Positions 25,076 through 35,583 are shown, numbered from the stretch's first letter. The stretch: 64,000 nt of DNA from AWTP1-13 sp963840075 (GCA_963840075.1 CAWIXS010000026.1:1-64000), one strand, 5' to 3'. Program-made: numbers and translations. Notes: a model not told the origin generated them from the letters alone.

Positions 25076-26644
25076 ATGCCCCACCCCATGACCAACACGA
25101 CCAGCACCGCACGCCGCACGCTCCGCGAGGTCGGCAGAGAGCCCTCCTCGCCCGCTTATGCCGCACCCGACGCGCCCCTGCCCTTCCGGGCCGCTCCCCA
25201 CAACCTCGAGGCCGAGCAGGCGCTGCTCGGCGCCATCCTCGTCAACAACGAGGCGCACGACCGCGTCTCGGGCTTCCTCGAGCCCTACCACTTCTTCGAT
25301 CCGTTGCATCAGCAGATCTACGAGACGACCGCCACGCTCATCGGCGCTGGCAAGCAGGCGACGCCGATCACGCTCAAGACCTTCTTCGAGGGCGCCGAGC
25401 CGATCGGCTCGGGCCTCAGCGTGCCGGCCTACCTCGGCCAGCTCGCGGCCAACGCCACCACCATCATCAACGTGCGCGACTACGCCCGCACCGTCTACGA
25501 CCTCGCCGTGCGCCGCCAGCTCATCGTGATCGGCGAGGACATGGTCAACACCGCCTACGACTCGCCCGTGGACTTCCCGCCCAAGGAGCAGATCGAGGAG
25601 GCAGAGACGCGCCTCTTCTCGCTCGCCGAGACCGGCAAGTACGGCCAGGGCTTTGCGACCTTCTCCACGGCGCTCACGGCAGCCATCGAGATGGCGAATG
25701 CCGCCTACCAGCGCGACGGCGGCCTGTCCGGGATCTCGACCGGCCTCAAGGCGCTCGACAACAAGCTCGGCGGCCTGCAGCCGTCGGACCTGGTCATCCT
25801 CGCGGGCCGTCCCGCCATGGGCAAGTCGTCGCTCGCGACCAACATCGCCTTCAACATCGCCAAGGCGCGCGTGCGCTCCCTCGCCGAGCGGCCCGACCTT
25901 GCGCCCGACGATGCCGCCCACGACGGCGCCGTCGTCGGCCTGTTCTCGCTCGAGATGTCGGCCGAGCAGCTCGCAACCCGCATCATCTCCGAGCAGGCCA
26001 GCATACCCTCCGAGAAGATTCGCCGCGGCATGATCGAGGAGAACGAGTTCAAGCGCCTCGTCGAGGTGAGCCAGGAGATGGCGGTGCTGCCCCTCTACAT
26101 CGACCAGACCGGCGGCATCTCGGTCGCCCAGCTCGCCGCGCGTGCGCGCCGGCTCAAGCGCCAGCACGGCCTGGGGCTTCTCGTGGTCGACTATCTGCAA
26201 CTGCTGACGGGGTCGCTGCGCCGCGCCAACGAGGGCCGCGTCCAGGAGGTGTCGGAGATCACCACCGGCCTCAAGGCCCTGGCCAAGGAGCTCAGTGTCC
26301 CGGTCGTGGCGTTGTCGCAGCTGTCGCGGGCGGTTGAGAACCGGGAGGACAAGCGGCCCCAGTTGGCCGACCTGCGCGAGTCGGGCTCCATTGAGCAAGA
26401 TGCCGATGTTGTCATGTTCGTGTTCCGCGAGGAGTATTATGTAGAACGCACCAAGCCAGCGGAGGGCACTCCAGAGTTTCAGGACTGGATGGCCAAGATG
26501 CAGCTCGTCAGCGGCAGGGCCGAGGTGATCGTCGGCAAGCACCGGCACGGGCCGGTCGGCACGGTGGAGCTGCAGTTCGAGGCCAACGTCACCCGCTTCT
26601 CCGATCTGGCGCACGACGCCTACATGCCGGCCAGAACGCACTGA
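25076..26644 (+). CDS. dnaB: Replicative DNA helicase DnaB
   Basis: A 522-residue hexameric helicase that unwinds DNA at the replication fork. The N-terminal primase-interacting domain begins at PHNLEAEQALLGAILVNNEA (about residue 42). The RecA-like motor has the Walker A in LVILAGRPAMGKSSLATNIA, then GLFSLEMSAEQLATRIISEQ, the Walker B in GLLVVDYLQLLTG, and the arginine-finger/end region LADLRESGSIEQDADVVMFV. An insertion after the Walker A helix (residues about 264-285) is usual in Hyphomicrobiales. An alternative ATG at 25088 would shorten it by 4 residues. alr follows after 20 bases. Confidence 0.95.
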   Translation: MPHPMTNTTSTARRTLREVGREPSSPAYAAPDAPLPFRAAPHNLEAEQALLGAILVNNEAHDRVSGFLEPYHFFDPLHQQIYETTATLIGAGKQATPITLKTFFEGAEPIGSGLSVPAYLGQLAANATTIINVRDYARTVYDLAVRRQLIVIGEDMVNTAYDSPVDFPPKEQIEEAETRLFSLAETGKYGQGFATFSTALTAAIEMANAAYQRDGGLSGISTGLKALDNKLGGLQPSDLVILAGRPAMGKSSLATNIAFNIAKARVRSLAERPDLAPDDAAHDGAVVGLFSLEMSAEQLATRIISEQASIPSEKIRRGMIEENEFKRLVEVSQEMAVLPLYIDQTGGISVAQLAARARRLKRQHGLGLLVVDYLQLLTGSLRRANEGRVQEVSEITTGLKALAKELSVPVVALSQLSRAVENREDKRPQLADLRESGSIEQDADVVMFVFREEYYVERTKPAEGTPEFQDWMAKMQLVSGRAEVIVGKHRHGPVGTVELQFEANVTRFSDLAHDAYMPARTH

Positions 26645-26664
26645 GCACCCACTGAGAGGGCGCA

Positions 26665-27840
26665 TTGACGCAAGCGATTGCGAGGACAGGAGGGCGAGCG
26701 AGCGCCAGGTCGTCACGGGCCCGAGCCGCCCTTCCCTTGTCTGCGCGCGCCGTCCTCACCGTCGACCTGGGTGCCCTGCGCGCGAACTGGGCGCGGCTCA
26801 ACGAGGTCTCCGGACGCGCCGAGTGCGCCGGCGTCATCAAGGCCGACGCCTACGGCCTGGGGCTGGCGCCGATCGCCCGCGCGCTCACCAACGAGGGCTG
26901 CAAGACCTTCTTCGTCGCCACCGTGGACGAGGGCCGCACCGCGCGCGAGGTACAGCCGGGCGCCACCATCTACGTGCTCGACGGGCTGCTGCCGGGGGCG
27001 GAGGCGCACTACGCGGGCTTCGACCTGCGCCCGGTGCTGTCGAGCCTCGCCGAGGTGCGCGAGTGGGCGGCCTACAGCCGTACGCGCGGGCGCAAGCTCG
27101 CTGCCGGCCTCCATATCGACACCGGCATGAGCCGCCTCGGCATGCCGGAGGAGGAGGTGCACGCGCTGGTGCGCGAGCCCGGCGTGCTCGCCGCCATCGA
27201 CACCACGCTCATCATGAGCCACCTCGCCTGCGCCGACGAGCCCGCCAATCCCATGAACCCGCGCCAGCGCGACCAGTTCAACCAGTTGCGCGCCCTCCTC
27301 CCGCCGGCGCCGGCGAGCCTCTCGAACTCGGGCGGCACCTTCCTCGGGCCCGGCTACCATTTCGACGTGGTGCGCCCCGGCATCGCGCTCTACGGCGGGC
27401 GCGCGCACGAGGGCAAGCCGAACCCGATGCGCACCGTGGTGCGGCTCGCCGCCAAGATCCTGCAGGTGCACGAGGTGGCCCCCGGCGCCACCATCGGCTA
27501 CGGCGCCATCTACCGGGTGCAGCGCCCCTCGCGCATCGCCACCATCGGCTGCGGCTACGCCGACGGCTTCCTGCGCGCGCTCAGCGTCGCCACCGGCGAG
27601 GCCGGCCCCGTCGGCTACATCGACGACTACCCGGTGCCGGTCGTGGGCCGCGTCTCGATGGATTTCACCACCGTCGACGTGACCGACGTGCCGGAGGAGC
27701 TGGCCCGTCGCGGCGGATGGGTGGAGGTGATGGGTGAGCGCGTCACCGTCGACGACCTGACCGACCGCGCCGGCACCATCGGCTACGAGCTGCTGTCACG
27801 CCTGGGGCCGCGCGTGCATCGCGTCTACGAGGGGACCTGA
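26665..27840 (+). CDS. alr: Alanine racemase
   Basis: A PLP enzyme of 391 residues that supplies D-alanine for peptidoglycan. The PLP lysine is Lys59 in AGVIKADAYGLGLAPIA. The catalytic tyrosine is in GATIGYGAIYRVQRPSRIAT, and other conserved parts are HIDTGMSRLGMPEEE, SNSGGTFLG, VRPGIALYGG and GRVSMDFTTVDVTDVP. The start is TTG in a dnaB-alr-radA run; the next gene begins 6 bases after the stop. The first 25 residues are Arg/Ala-rich and not conserved, so the true start may be somewhat later. Confidence 0.94.
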   Translation: MTQAIARTGGRASARSSRARAALPLSARAVLTVDLGALRANWARLNEVSGRAECAGVIKADAYGLGLAPIARALTNEGCKTFFVATVDEGRTAREVQPGATIYVLDGLLPGAEAHYAGFDLRPVLSSLAEVREWAAYSRTRGRKLAAGLHIDTGMSRLGMPEEEVHALVREPGVLAAIDTTLIMSHLACADEPANPMNPRQRDQFNQLRALLPPAPASLSNSGGTFLGPGYHFDVVRPGIALYGGRAHEGKPNPMRTVVRLAAKILQVHEVAPGATIGYGAIYRVQRPSRIATIGCGYADGFLRALSVATGEAGPVGYIDDYPVPVVGRVSMDFTTVDVTDVPEELARRGGWVEVMGERVTVDDLTDRAGTIGYELLSRLGPRVHRVYEGT

Positions 27841-27846
27841 CCGGCA

Positions 27847-29217
<1,371 letters not shown>

Positions 29218-29344
29218 GGTGGTGCACGGGGGAGCTCACAGGTCGCAGCACTGCGGGGGCAGTGCCAACGGATAGCCGGCAGGCCCGGGCCGGGACGCCT
29301 GCCCATTCGTTGCAGTCGGGTTCCAGTCGAGGGTACGCAAGTCG

Positions 29345-29935
29345 ATGATCGCAGGTATCTCCTATCTCGATGCCGCCCTGGTGGCTGTGGTCGCCATCTC
29401 CGGGATGGTGGCCATGTACCGCGGCCTCACCCGCGAGGTGCTTTCCATCCTCTCCTGGATCGCCGCCGCAGGGGCAGCCTTCTACGTGATCATCTCGCAA
29501 AGCTGGCTTGCAGACGAGCTGGCCAAGCAGTTCGCCGCCTCTCCCGGGCAGACGCACCAGATCATCGCCAAGATCAGCATCGGCACCGTGGTCTTCCTGG
29601 TGGTGCTGATCATCGTTCATCTCATCACGTCGCATATCTCCGATTCGGTGCTCGACAGCCGCGTGGGGGCCATCGACCGCATTCTGGGCCTGGCCTTTGG
29701 TGCGGTCAGGGGGTTCATCCTGATCGTGATTCCCTACATGTTCGCCGTGTCCTTCGTCTGTAAGGACGGCGCGACGCGGATAGGTCGCGGCTGCGAGCAG
29801 AACGAGCTCCCGAAGTGGGTCGAGGATGCGCGTTCCGTTGGATTGATCAGACAAACCGGGGGAGCGCTGTTCGGCGTGTTCGATCGCTTCGTCCCGCGCA
29901 CCGGCCCCTTGAGCGGCGGCAGCGACAAGACCTGA
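29345..29935 (+). CDS. cvpA: CvpA family membrane protein
   Basis: A 196-residue inner-membrane protein with four hydrophobic segments (YLDAALVAVVAISGMVAMYR, VLSILSWIAAAGAAFYVIIS, VVFLVVLIIVHLITSHISDS, GLAFGAVRGFILIVIPYMFA). The LTREVLSILSW and DRILGLAFGAVRGF motifs are characteristic. CvpA was first linked to colicin V production and is widely found upstream of purF, as here; other work connects it to envelope stress tolerance. The C-terminal 55 residues are soluble and variable. Confidence 0.9.
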   Translation: MIAGISYLDAALVAVVAISGMVAMYRGLTREVLSILSWIAAAGAAFYVIISQSWLADELAKQFAASPGQTHQIIAKISIGTVVFLVVLIIVHLITSHISDSVLDSRVGAIDRILGLAFGAVRGFILIVIPYMFAVSFVCKDGATRIGRGCEQNELPKWVEDARSVGLIRQTGGALFGVFDRFVPRTGPLSGGSDKT

Positions 29936-30186
29936 ACCTGACCTGAACCTCCCTCCTGCCGCGAGCTCGAGGGCGCCCGGCCACACGCATCACATCTCTC
30001 GCGTGCAGTCAGCCATCTTTCGCGCGCAGTCGGTTGCGGTTTCGCCACTGCACAGTTGTTCCTCGGCACTAAGTGCCCGTGGTAAATTTGGACGACTTGT
30101 CCTATATGCAGGGCGACTCCGCGCATCTGGGTGCCAAAGCGCGATGACGGGGCGGGGTTCCGATTTCGCGCTGTGGAGGCCGTACG

Positions 30187-31668
30187 ATGGTTCCGCTCCA
30201 ACGCGACGCCACACCGGATGCCCCGGCTCGGCGCGGTGACGACCGCCTCCGCGAGGAGTGCGGCGTGTTCGGCGTCTTCGGCCACGACGATGCCGCCGCG
30301 CTGACCGCGCTCGGCCTGCACGCCCTGCAGCACCGCGGCCAGGAGGCGGCCGGGATCGTCACCTTCGACGGTGACCACTTCCATTCCGAGCGCCGGCTCG
30401 GCCTCGTCGGCGACAACTTCAACAAGGCCGACGTGATCGGCCGCCTCGAGGGCCACATGGCCCTTGGCCACAACCGCTACTCCACCACCGGCGACACCAT
30501 CCTGCGCAACGTGCAGCCGCTGTTCGCCGACCTCGACACCGGCGGCTTCGCCGTCGCCCACAACGGCAACCTCACCAACGCTCTCACCCTGCGCCGCGAT
30601 CTCGTCTCCTCGGGCGCCATTTTCCAGTCCACCTCCGACACCGAGGTCATCCTCCACCTCATCTCGCGCTCGCGCCGCCGCCGCATCGTGGAGCGCTTCG
30701 TCGAGGCGCTGTTGCAGATCGAGGGTGCCTATGCGCTCGTCTGCCTCACCAACGACATGCTGATCGGCGCCCGCGACCCCATCGGCATCCGGCCGCTGGT
30801 GCTGGGCCGGATCGGCTCGTCCTACGTGCTGACCTCGGAGACGTGCGCGCTCGACATCGTCGGCGCCGAGTTCGTGCGCGAGATCGAGAACGGCGAGATC
30901 GTCACCATCACGAAGGACGGCATCGAGAGCCACCGCCCCTTCCCCAGGCGCCCGGCGCGACCCTGCATCTTCGAGTACATCTACTTCGCGCGGCCCGATT
31001 CCGTCGTCGGCGGGCGCAACGTCTATGCCACCCGCAAGCAGACGGGCATCGAGCTGGCGCGCGAGGCGCCGGCCTCAGCCGACGTTGTCATTCCAATCCC
31101 GGACTCCGGCGTGCCGGCCGCCATCGGCTACGCCCAGGAGAGCGGGTTGCCGTTCGAGCTGGGCATCATCCGCAACCACTACGTGGGTCGGACCTTCATC
31201 GAGCCCGAGCAGCGCATCCGCCAGCTGGGCGTCAAGCTCAAGCATTCCGCCAACGCCGCCGCGGTGCACGGCAACCGCATCGTTCTGATCGACGACAGCG
31301 TGGTGCGCGGCACGACCTCCAAGAAGATCGTGCGGATGATGTTCGAGGCCGGCGCGCGCGAGGTGCATTTCCGGGTGGCGTGCCCGCCCATCGCGCACCC
31401 GGACTTCTACGGCATCGACACGCCGCGCACCAACGAGCTGCTTGCCGCCAACATGAGCGTGGAGGACATGTGCGCCTTCATGGGCGCCACGTCGCTCTCC
31501 TTCCTGTCCGTCGACGGCGTTTATCGCGCGCTCGGCTACGAGAAGCGCGACAACCGCAGCCCGCAGTTCACCGACCACTGCTTCACGGGCGACTACCCGA
31601 CGAGCCTGACGGACCAGAACGGCTCCGCCCACAGCGGCCAGTTGTCGCTGCTGTCGGAGGTGTCGTAG
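30187..31668 (+). CDS. purF: Amidophosphoribosyltransferase
   Basis: PurF transfers the amide nitrogen of glutamine to PRPP, the first committed step of purine synthesis. The class II glutaminase nucleophile is Cys25 in REECGVFGVFGHDDAAALTA, behind a 24-residue propeptide that must be removed. HALQHRGQEAAG, ALGHNRYSTTG and FAVAHNGNLTN follow. The phosphoribosyltransferase domain has the PRPP loop in RIVLIDDSVVRGTTSKKIVR. The tail ends 493 residues from the start, normal for the family. A palindromic arm begins right after the stop codon. Confidence 0.96.
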   Translation: MVPLQRDATPDAPARRGDDRLREECGVFGVFGHDDAAALTALGLHALQHRGQEAAGIVTFDGDHFHSERRLGLVGDNFNKADVIGRLEGHMALGHNRYSTTGDTILRNVQPLFADLDTGGFAVAHNGNLTNALTLRRDLVSSGAIFQSTSDTEVILHLISRSRRRRIVERFVEALLQIEGAYALVCLTNDMLIGARDPIGIRPLVLGRIGSSYVLTSETCALDIVGAEFVREIENGEIVTITKDGIESHRPFPRRPARPCIFEYIYFARPDSVVGGRNVYATRKQTGIELAREAPASADVVIPIPDSGVPAAIGYAQESGLPFELGIIRNHYVGRTFIEPEQRIRQLGVKLKHSANAAAVHGNRIVLIDDSVVRGTTSKKIVRMMFEAGAREVHFRVACPPIAHPDFYGIDTPRTNELLAANMSVEDMCAFMGATSLSFLSVDGVYRALGYEKRDNRSPQFTDHCFTGDYPTSLTDQNGSAHSGQLSLLSEVS

Positions 31669-32226
31669 GGTGTCAGACCCTGCGGGAACCTCTTGCAAGA
31701 TTATGGCAGGGGTCAGGGTGTAGTTGCGCGTTCGGCGTGGACAGGTTGCGACGGAGCGGGTTGCGGGAGCAATCGAGCGTTTCGGGCGCCTGCAGCCAGG
31801 CTCCGGCGCAGCAGAGATTGCGCGGGGCGCATTTTTTGCGCGCCACGTTGGGCGTCCGGATGGCAGCCCTTGCGCCGCTCGGGCGGGGATGCGGCGCATC
31901 AGCTGATCGACGGTGAGCGCGAGGATGGCGAACATCGGGTGGCACATCACCTTGGCGTGCCCGCGCACGCGCACAAAACGACCGCCGAACTCGTCCTTCA
32001 GGCGCGCATTGACGCGCTCGGCCGTGGTGCGCTGGCGGTAGCGCACCTGCTCGGGCATCTCGAAGTCGATGGCGCTGCGCGCCTTGGCCTCGGCGGCCAG
32101 CTCCGCCTTCTTTCTGCTTGTCGCGGCGCGGCTGCTCCGGAATGATCGGGATACGGCCGAGACCGCGGCAGGCGGCGGCGATCTCGGGGGCGTCGCAGGC
32201 AAGACCCTCCCGCAGGGTCTGACGCC
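31669..32226. mobile_element. IS remnant bounded by 19-bp inverted repeats
   Basis: GGTGTCAGACCCTGCGGGA (31669-31687) and TCCCGCAGGGTCTGACGCC (32208-32226) are inverted copies with one mismatch. Between them lies a decayed transposase on the minus strand. The terminal sequence shares its core (GTCAGACCC) with the short palindromic elements found across the window, so those may be non-autonomous derivatives. The element fits exactly between the purF stop and the acetyltransferase start. Confidence 0.55.
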
Positions 32227-32250
32227 AAGCACGGGGCCCCATGGACCTGG
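31890..32250 (-). pseudogene. Transposase C-terminal fragment (IS1182/IS5-like)
   Basis: On the minus strand the pieces DAPEIAAACRGLGRIPIIPE and, after a shift, KKAELAAEAKARSAIDFEMP, QVRYRQRTTAERVNARLKDE, FGGRFVRVRGHAKVMCHPMF and AILALTVDQLMRR form the last third of a DDE transposase, including the final glutamate region (TTAERVNARLKDEFG). I place it near IS1182/IS5-type transposases by the RTTxERxNxRLKDxFG motif. There is no N-terminal part, and the frame is interrupted, so it is not functional. Confidence 0.65.
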
Positions 32251-33035
32251 CCGAATTCGCAGCACTGCATTTACCGGCTCTCGAGGCCGACGAGGTGCGG
32301 TTCAATCAGCAGATCGCCGCCACGACGGCGGCGGCGAAGGAGAGGCCGGCGGGCTTTCGCCGCTGGACCTTGGGCGCGCCGGGCCATTGCGCCATCCAGC
32401 GGCCGGGCCGGGCCATTCTGCTCGCCAACCTCGACGCGGAGGAATGCCGGGAGCTGGCGCGGATCACCATGTCGATCGACTATCCCGGCGTCGTCGGCTC
32501 CGGCGAGACGCCGGGCCATTTTGTCGAGCACGCGACGGCGCTGGGCGCCCGGTTCGAGGACCCGCTGCCCCAGCGCATCCATATCCTCTCCAGCGCCCCG
32601 CGCTATCCGGGCGCGCCGGGCGCGGCGCGCATGGTCACCGCCGCCGATGCGCCGCTGCTGTTCGAATGGATCACGGCCTTTTGTCGGGAGGCCCTGCCCC
32701 ATGAGCAGCCGCCCGATCGGGCAAGTGCCGAGCAGGGTGCCGCCAGTGGGCGCCATCTGTTCTGGACCGTCGACGGAATGCCCGTCTCCATGGCTGCCAT
32801 CACGCGGCGCCTGCAGCAGACCGGGGCCATCTCCCTCGTTTACACACCAGCGTACCAGCGCGGGCGGGGATATGCGGGCTCCGCGACAGCCGCGGTCGCC
32901 GATCGGCTGTTCGCGGAGGGCAAGAGGGCGGTCTGCCTGCATACCGATCTGCGCAATCCCATCTCGAACCGGTGCTACGCCAAGATCGGCTTCAGGCCCC
33001 ACTGCGATGCCTGGCACTACCTGCGCAGGCCCTAG
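32241..33035 (+). CDS. GNAT family N-acetyltransferase
   Basis: A 264-residue protein with a variable N-terminal half and a C-terminal GNAT domain. The acetyl-CoA loop is in VYTPAYQRGRGYAGSATAAV, preceded by the strand SMAAITRRLQQTGAISL and followed by KRAVCLHTDLRNPISNRCYA and KIGFRPHCDAWHY, which is the layout of the FR47/Eis-type subgroup. The substrate is unknown. The gene starts 14 bases beyond the IS remnant, so its original promoter may have been replaced. Confidence 0.8.
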   Translation: MDLAEFAALHLPALEADEVRFNQQIAATTAAAKERPAGFRRWTLGAPGHCAIQRPGRAILLANLDAEECRELARITMSIDYPGVVGSGETPGHFVEHATALGARFEDPLPQRIHILSSAPRYPGAPGAARMVTAADAPLLFEWITAFCREALPHEQPPDRASAEQGAASGRHLFWTVDGMPVSMAAITRRLQQTGAISLVYTPAYQRGRGYAGSATAAVADRLFAEGKRAVCLHTDLRNPISNRCYAKIGFRPHCDAWHYLRRP

Positions 33036-33250
33036 TGCAATGTCGCCGGCGCGTGCGCCGATCCGCTTCGGACGCAGTTTCGCAATTCGTTCACAATGCA
33101 TACAGATTGAAACCGCCTCCCGCAGCCGACTGCTGCCAGGATTCGCCCACCTCGGAGACGAGGCGCCGGTTTCCCCTGCAGGGCCGCGCCTCGATGCAGG
33201 AGCCGGGGACCGCAGTCCGATCGTCTCGCCGGGCAGGTGGACAGACCATC

Positions 33251-33774
33251 CAAGCGCCCGGTCCGGGTGCAAACCTGGGGTAACGGGCCCGGATGCGCTT
33301 CGTCAGGACTTAGCTCAACGCATCTTGCAAAACAGCCCGAGCTTTTTCGAGAGTGTCATCATCGACCTGCTCCTTGCGATGGGCTACGGCGGCTCGCATC
33401 GCAGTGCAGCTGCCCAACTTGGCCGTAGCGGGGATGGCGGGGTGGATGGCATTATTAACGAAGATCGTCTCGGACTGGATCGAGTCTACGTCCAGGCAAA
33501 GCGATACGCGTCCGAGAATTCCGTTGGCCGGTCAGACGTGCAAGCGTTTGTTGGCAGCCTCGTTGGGCTGGGCGCAACAAAGGGCGTTTTCGTGACGACT
33601 TCGAGCTTCAGCCATCACGCACAGGAATTCGTGCGCCACTTGACCCAACGCGTGATCCTAATCGATGGCACCCGTCTTGCCGAGCTCATGATGGAGCACA
33701 ACGTAGGCGTGCGCGTCAATCGAATGATTGAGTTCGAGCGGCTGGACGTGGATTACTTCGCCGAGGACGAGTAA
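33251..33774 (+). pseudogene. Mrr-like restriction endonuclease, N-terminally truncated
   Basis: A frame ending at 33774 encodes an Mrr_cat nuclease domain: FFESVIIDLLLAMGYGGSHR, the acidic metal ligand in GRSGDGGVDGIINEDRLGLD, the catalytic QAK in RVYVQAKRYASENSVGRSDV, then FVGSLVGLGATKGVFVTTSS and ILIDGTRLAELMMEHNVGVR. Mrr cuts modified DNA. The winged-helix recognition domain that should precede it is missing and the domain has no start codon before 33379, so this is a 3' remnant. Composition is lower in GC than its neighbours, which supports an acquired origin. The 33036-33250 spacer has no gene. Confidence 0.75.
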
Positions 33775-33788
33775 AGGTATCTCGAAGA

Positions 33789-34757
33789 ATGAACAAGGAC
33801 GACGGCAGCGAATTCGGCTTCGCGGCGCCGCACGACGCGCCGATCCCCTATCTGCAGCGCATCCGCGAGTACTACGTGGGCCTGGGCTACGGGGCGCCCT
33901 ACCAGTGGGCGCACTACGCGCAGGTGCCGTTCCATCGGCTGGGCAAGCCGCTGGCCGGGGCGCGCGTGGCGATCGTCACCACGGCGGCGCCCTATCAGCC
34001 GGACAAGGGCGACCAGGGCCCCGGCGCGGCCTACAATGCCGCGGCCAAGTTCTTCACGGTCTACTCCGGCGACGCGGCCCAGGACCACGACCTGCGCATC
34101 TCGCACGTCGCGATCGACCGCAGCCACACCACGGCCGACGACCCCGGCACCTACTTCCCCCTCCCGGCCCTGCGCCGCGCGGCCGAGCGGGGGGGCATCG
34201 GCTCGGCGGCGCCGCGTTTCCATGGCCTGCCCACCAACCGCAGCCATCGCACCACGCTGGAGGTCGACTGCCCCGAGGTGGTGGCCCGCTGCCGGGACGA
34301 CGGCGTCGATGCGGTGCTGCTGGTCGCCAACTGCCCGGTCTGCCACCAGAGCGTCAGCCTGTGCGCGCGGCTGCTGGAGGACGCCGGCATCGCCACCGTG
34401 GTGATGGGCTGCGCCAAGGACATCGTGGAATATGTGGGCGTGCCGCGCCTCGCGTTCTCCGACTTCCCGCTCGGCAACGCCGCCGGCAAGCCGCACGATG
34501 CGGCCTCGCAGGCGGCCACCCTGGAGCTGGCCCTCGCCCTTCTGGAGGCCGCGCCGGCGCCGCGCACCACCGTGCAGTCGCCGCAGGTGTGGAGCCCCGA
34601 TCCGGACTGGAAGCTCGACTACTCCAACATCGCCCGCCTCTCGCCCGAGGAGATCGCCCGCCGCCGCGCCGAGTTCGACCGGCAGAAGGAGATCGCCAAG
34701 ACCGTGCGCAAGGAAACCGGGCGCGTGCCATCCGCCGGCGACGCGGCGGTGCGATAG
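33789..34757 (+). CDS. Glycine/sarcosine/betaine reductase selenoprotein B-like protein
   Basis: A 322-residue protein of the GrdB/PrdB-related family. GARVAIVTTAAPYQPDKGDQ, DHDLRISHVAIDRSHTTADD and VDAVLLVANCPVCHQSVSLC followed by ARLLEDAGIATVVMGCAKDI are the family marks. In clostridial GrdB the catalytic residue is selenocysteine; here the corresponding area has ordinary cysteines (CPVC) and no in-frame TGA. Such homologues are common in aerobic proteobacteria, where their reaction is not known. It stands alone between the Mrr remnant and a dispersed repeat. Confidence 0.7.
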   Translation: MNKDDGSEFGFAAPHDAPIPYLQRIREYYVGLGYGAPYQWAHYAQVPFHRLGKPLAGARVAIVTTAAPYQPDKGDQGPGAAYNAAAKFFTVYSGDAAQDHDLRISHVAIDRSHTTADDPGTYFPLPALRRAAERGGIGSAAPRFHGLPTNRSHRTTLEVDCPEVVARCRDDGVDAVLLVANCPVCHQSVSLCARLLEDAGIATVVMGCAKDIVEYVGVPRLAFSDFPLGNAAGKPHDAASQAATLELALALLEAAPAPRTTVQSPQVWSPDPDWKLDYSNIARLSPEEIARRRAEFDRQKEIAKTVRKETGRVPSAGDAAVR

Positions 34758-34782
34758 TGTCGCACTCCGACGCAGCGATTGG

Positions 34783-34898
34783 TTGTCATCCCGGCGCTCG
34801 TCGCCGGGATCCACCGGCGGACAAGCGCTGGAGCATGCGGTGAGTTGGATGCCGGGGACACCGGCCTTCGCCGGTGCAGGCAAGCCCCGGCATGACAA
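34783..34898. repeat. Dispersed palindromic element (GTCATCCCGG family)
   Basis: The outer ends TTGTCATCCCGG (34783-34794) and CCCCGGCATGACAA (34885-34898) are imperfect inverted copies. Inside are two perfect hairpins, ATCCCGGCG/CGCCGGGAT and CACCGGC/GCCGGTG. It fills most of the spacer after the GrdB-like gene. Related ends occur at 62259-62412 and 41880. Confidence 0.6.
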
Positions 34899-34998
34899 AC
34901 GGCGGCGTCCTGTCGCGAGGCAACAGCTCTGGCCAAATCTCGAAAGCATCTTCAACGCCGCCTGACAAGCGCACCCGAGCCGGGTATACGCCTTCACC

Positions 34999-35583
34999 AT
35001 GATGCGACGCGCCTACGACTGGACCATGCGCACGGCCGCCCACGAGAAGGCGCCGCACGCCCTGTTCTGGGTGTCGTTCGCGGAAAGCTCGTTCTTTCCC
35101 ATCCCCCCCGACGTGATGCTGATCCCGATGGTGCTGGCCGCGCGCGCCAAGGCCTGGCTCTACGCCGCCATCGCCACGGTCGCGTCCGTGATCGGTGGCA
35201 TCGGCGGCTATGCCATCGGCTTTTTCCTGTACGCGACGCTCGGGCGCTGGCTGATCGACGCCTACGGCCTCGGCCCCCAGTTCGAGGCCTATCGCGCCGC
35301 CTACAACGAGTGGGGCCTGTGGATCATCCTGATCAAGGGGCTGACGCCCATTCCCTTCAAGCTGGTAACCATCGCCAGCGGCGCGGCGCACTTCGACTTC
35401 TGGGTGTTCCTCGCCGCCTCCATCGTCACGCGCGGCGCCCGCTTCTTTATGGTCGCGGGCCTCCTATATTGGCTGGGTGAGCCGATCCGGGAGTTCATCG
35501 AGCGGCGGCTGACGCTGGTGACGACCGCGTTCCTGGTGGCGCTCGTCGGCGGGTTCGTCGTGATCAAGTACCTGCTGCCCTGA
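34999..35583 (+). CDS. DedA/YqaA family membrane protein
   Basis: A 194-residue protein of the SNARE-associated (DedA) superfamily, a group implicated in lipid transport and envelope homeostasis. Features are VSFAESSFFPIPPDVMLIPM (the E.S..PIPPD motif), several glycine-rich membrane segments (VASVIGGIGGYAIGFFLYAT), IILIKGLTPIPFKLVTIASG and a last helix TAFLVALVGGFVVIKYLLP. The length and motif order fit the YqaA branch. It is followed after 26 bases by dsbB, an arrangement I regard as conserved in related genomes. Confidence 0.85.
   Translation: MMRRAYDWTMRTAAHEKAPHALFWVSFAESSFFPIPPDVMLIPMVLAARAKAWLYAAIATVASVIGGIGGYAIGFFLYATLGRWLIDAYGLGPQFEAYRAAYNEWGLWIILIKGLTPIPFKLVTIASGAAHFDFWVFLAASIVTRGARFFMVAGLLYWLGEPIREFIERRLTLVTTAFLVALVGGFVVIKYLLP

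Noticed and set aside
24983..26716. 577-residue minus-strand frame opposite dnaB
   Set aside because: Antisense of an unmistakable DnaB; no domain signatures of its own.
31075..32265. 396-residue minus-strand frame overlapping purF and the IS remnant
   Set aside because: Only the segment between about 31890 and 32110 is transposase sequence; the remainder is antisense of purF.
33040..33300. Possible riboswitch-like structured leader with GC-rich hairpins before the Mrr remnant
   Set aside because: I could not match any known aptamer core, and the downstream gene is truncated; GC-rich DNA folds readily by chance.
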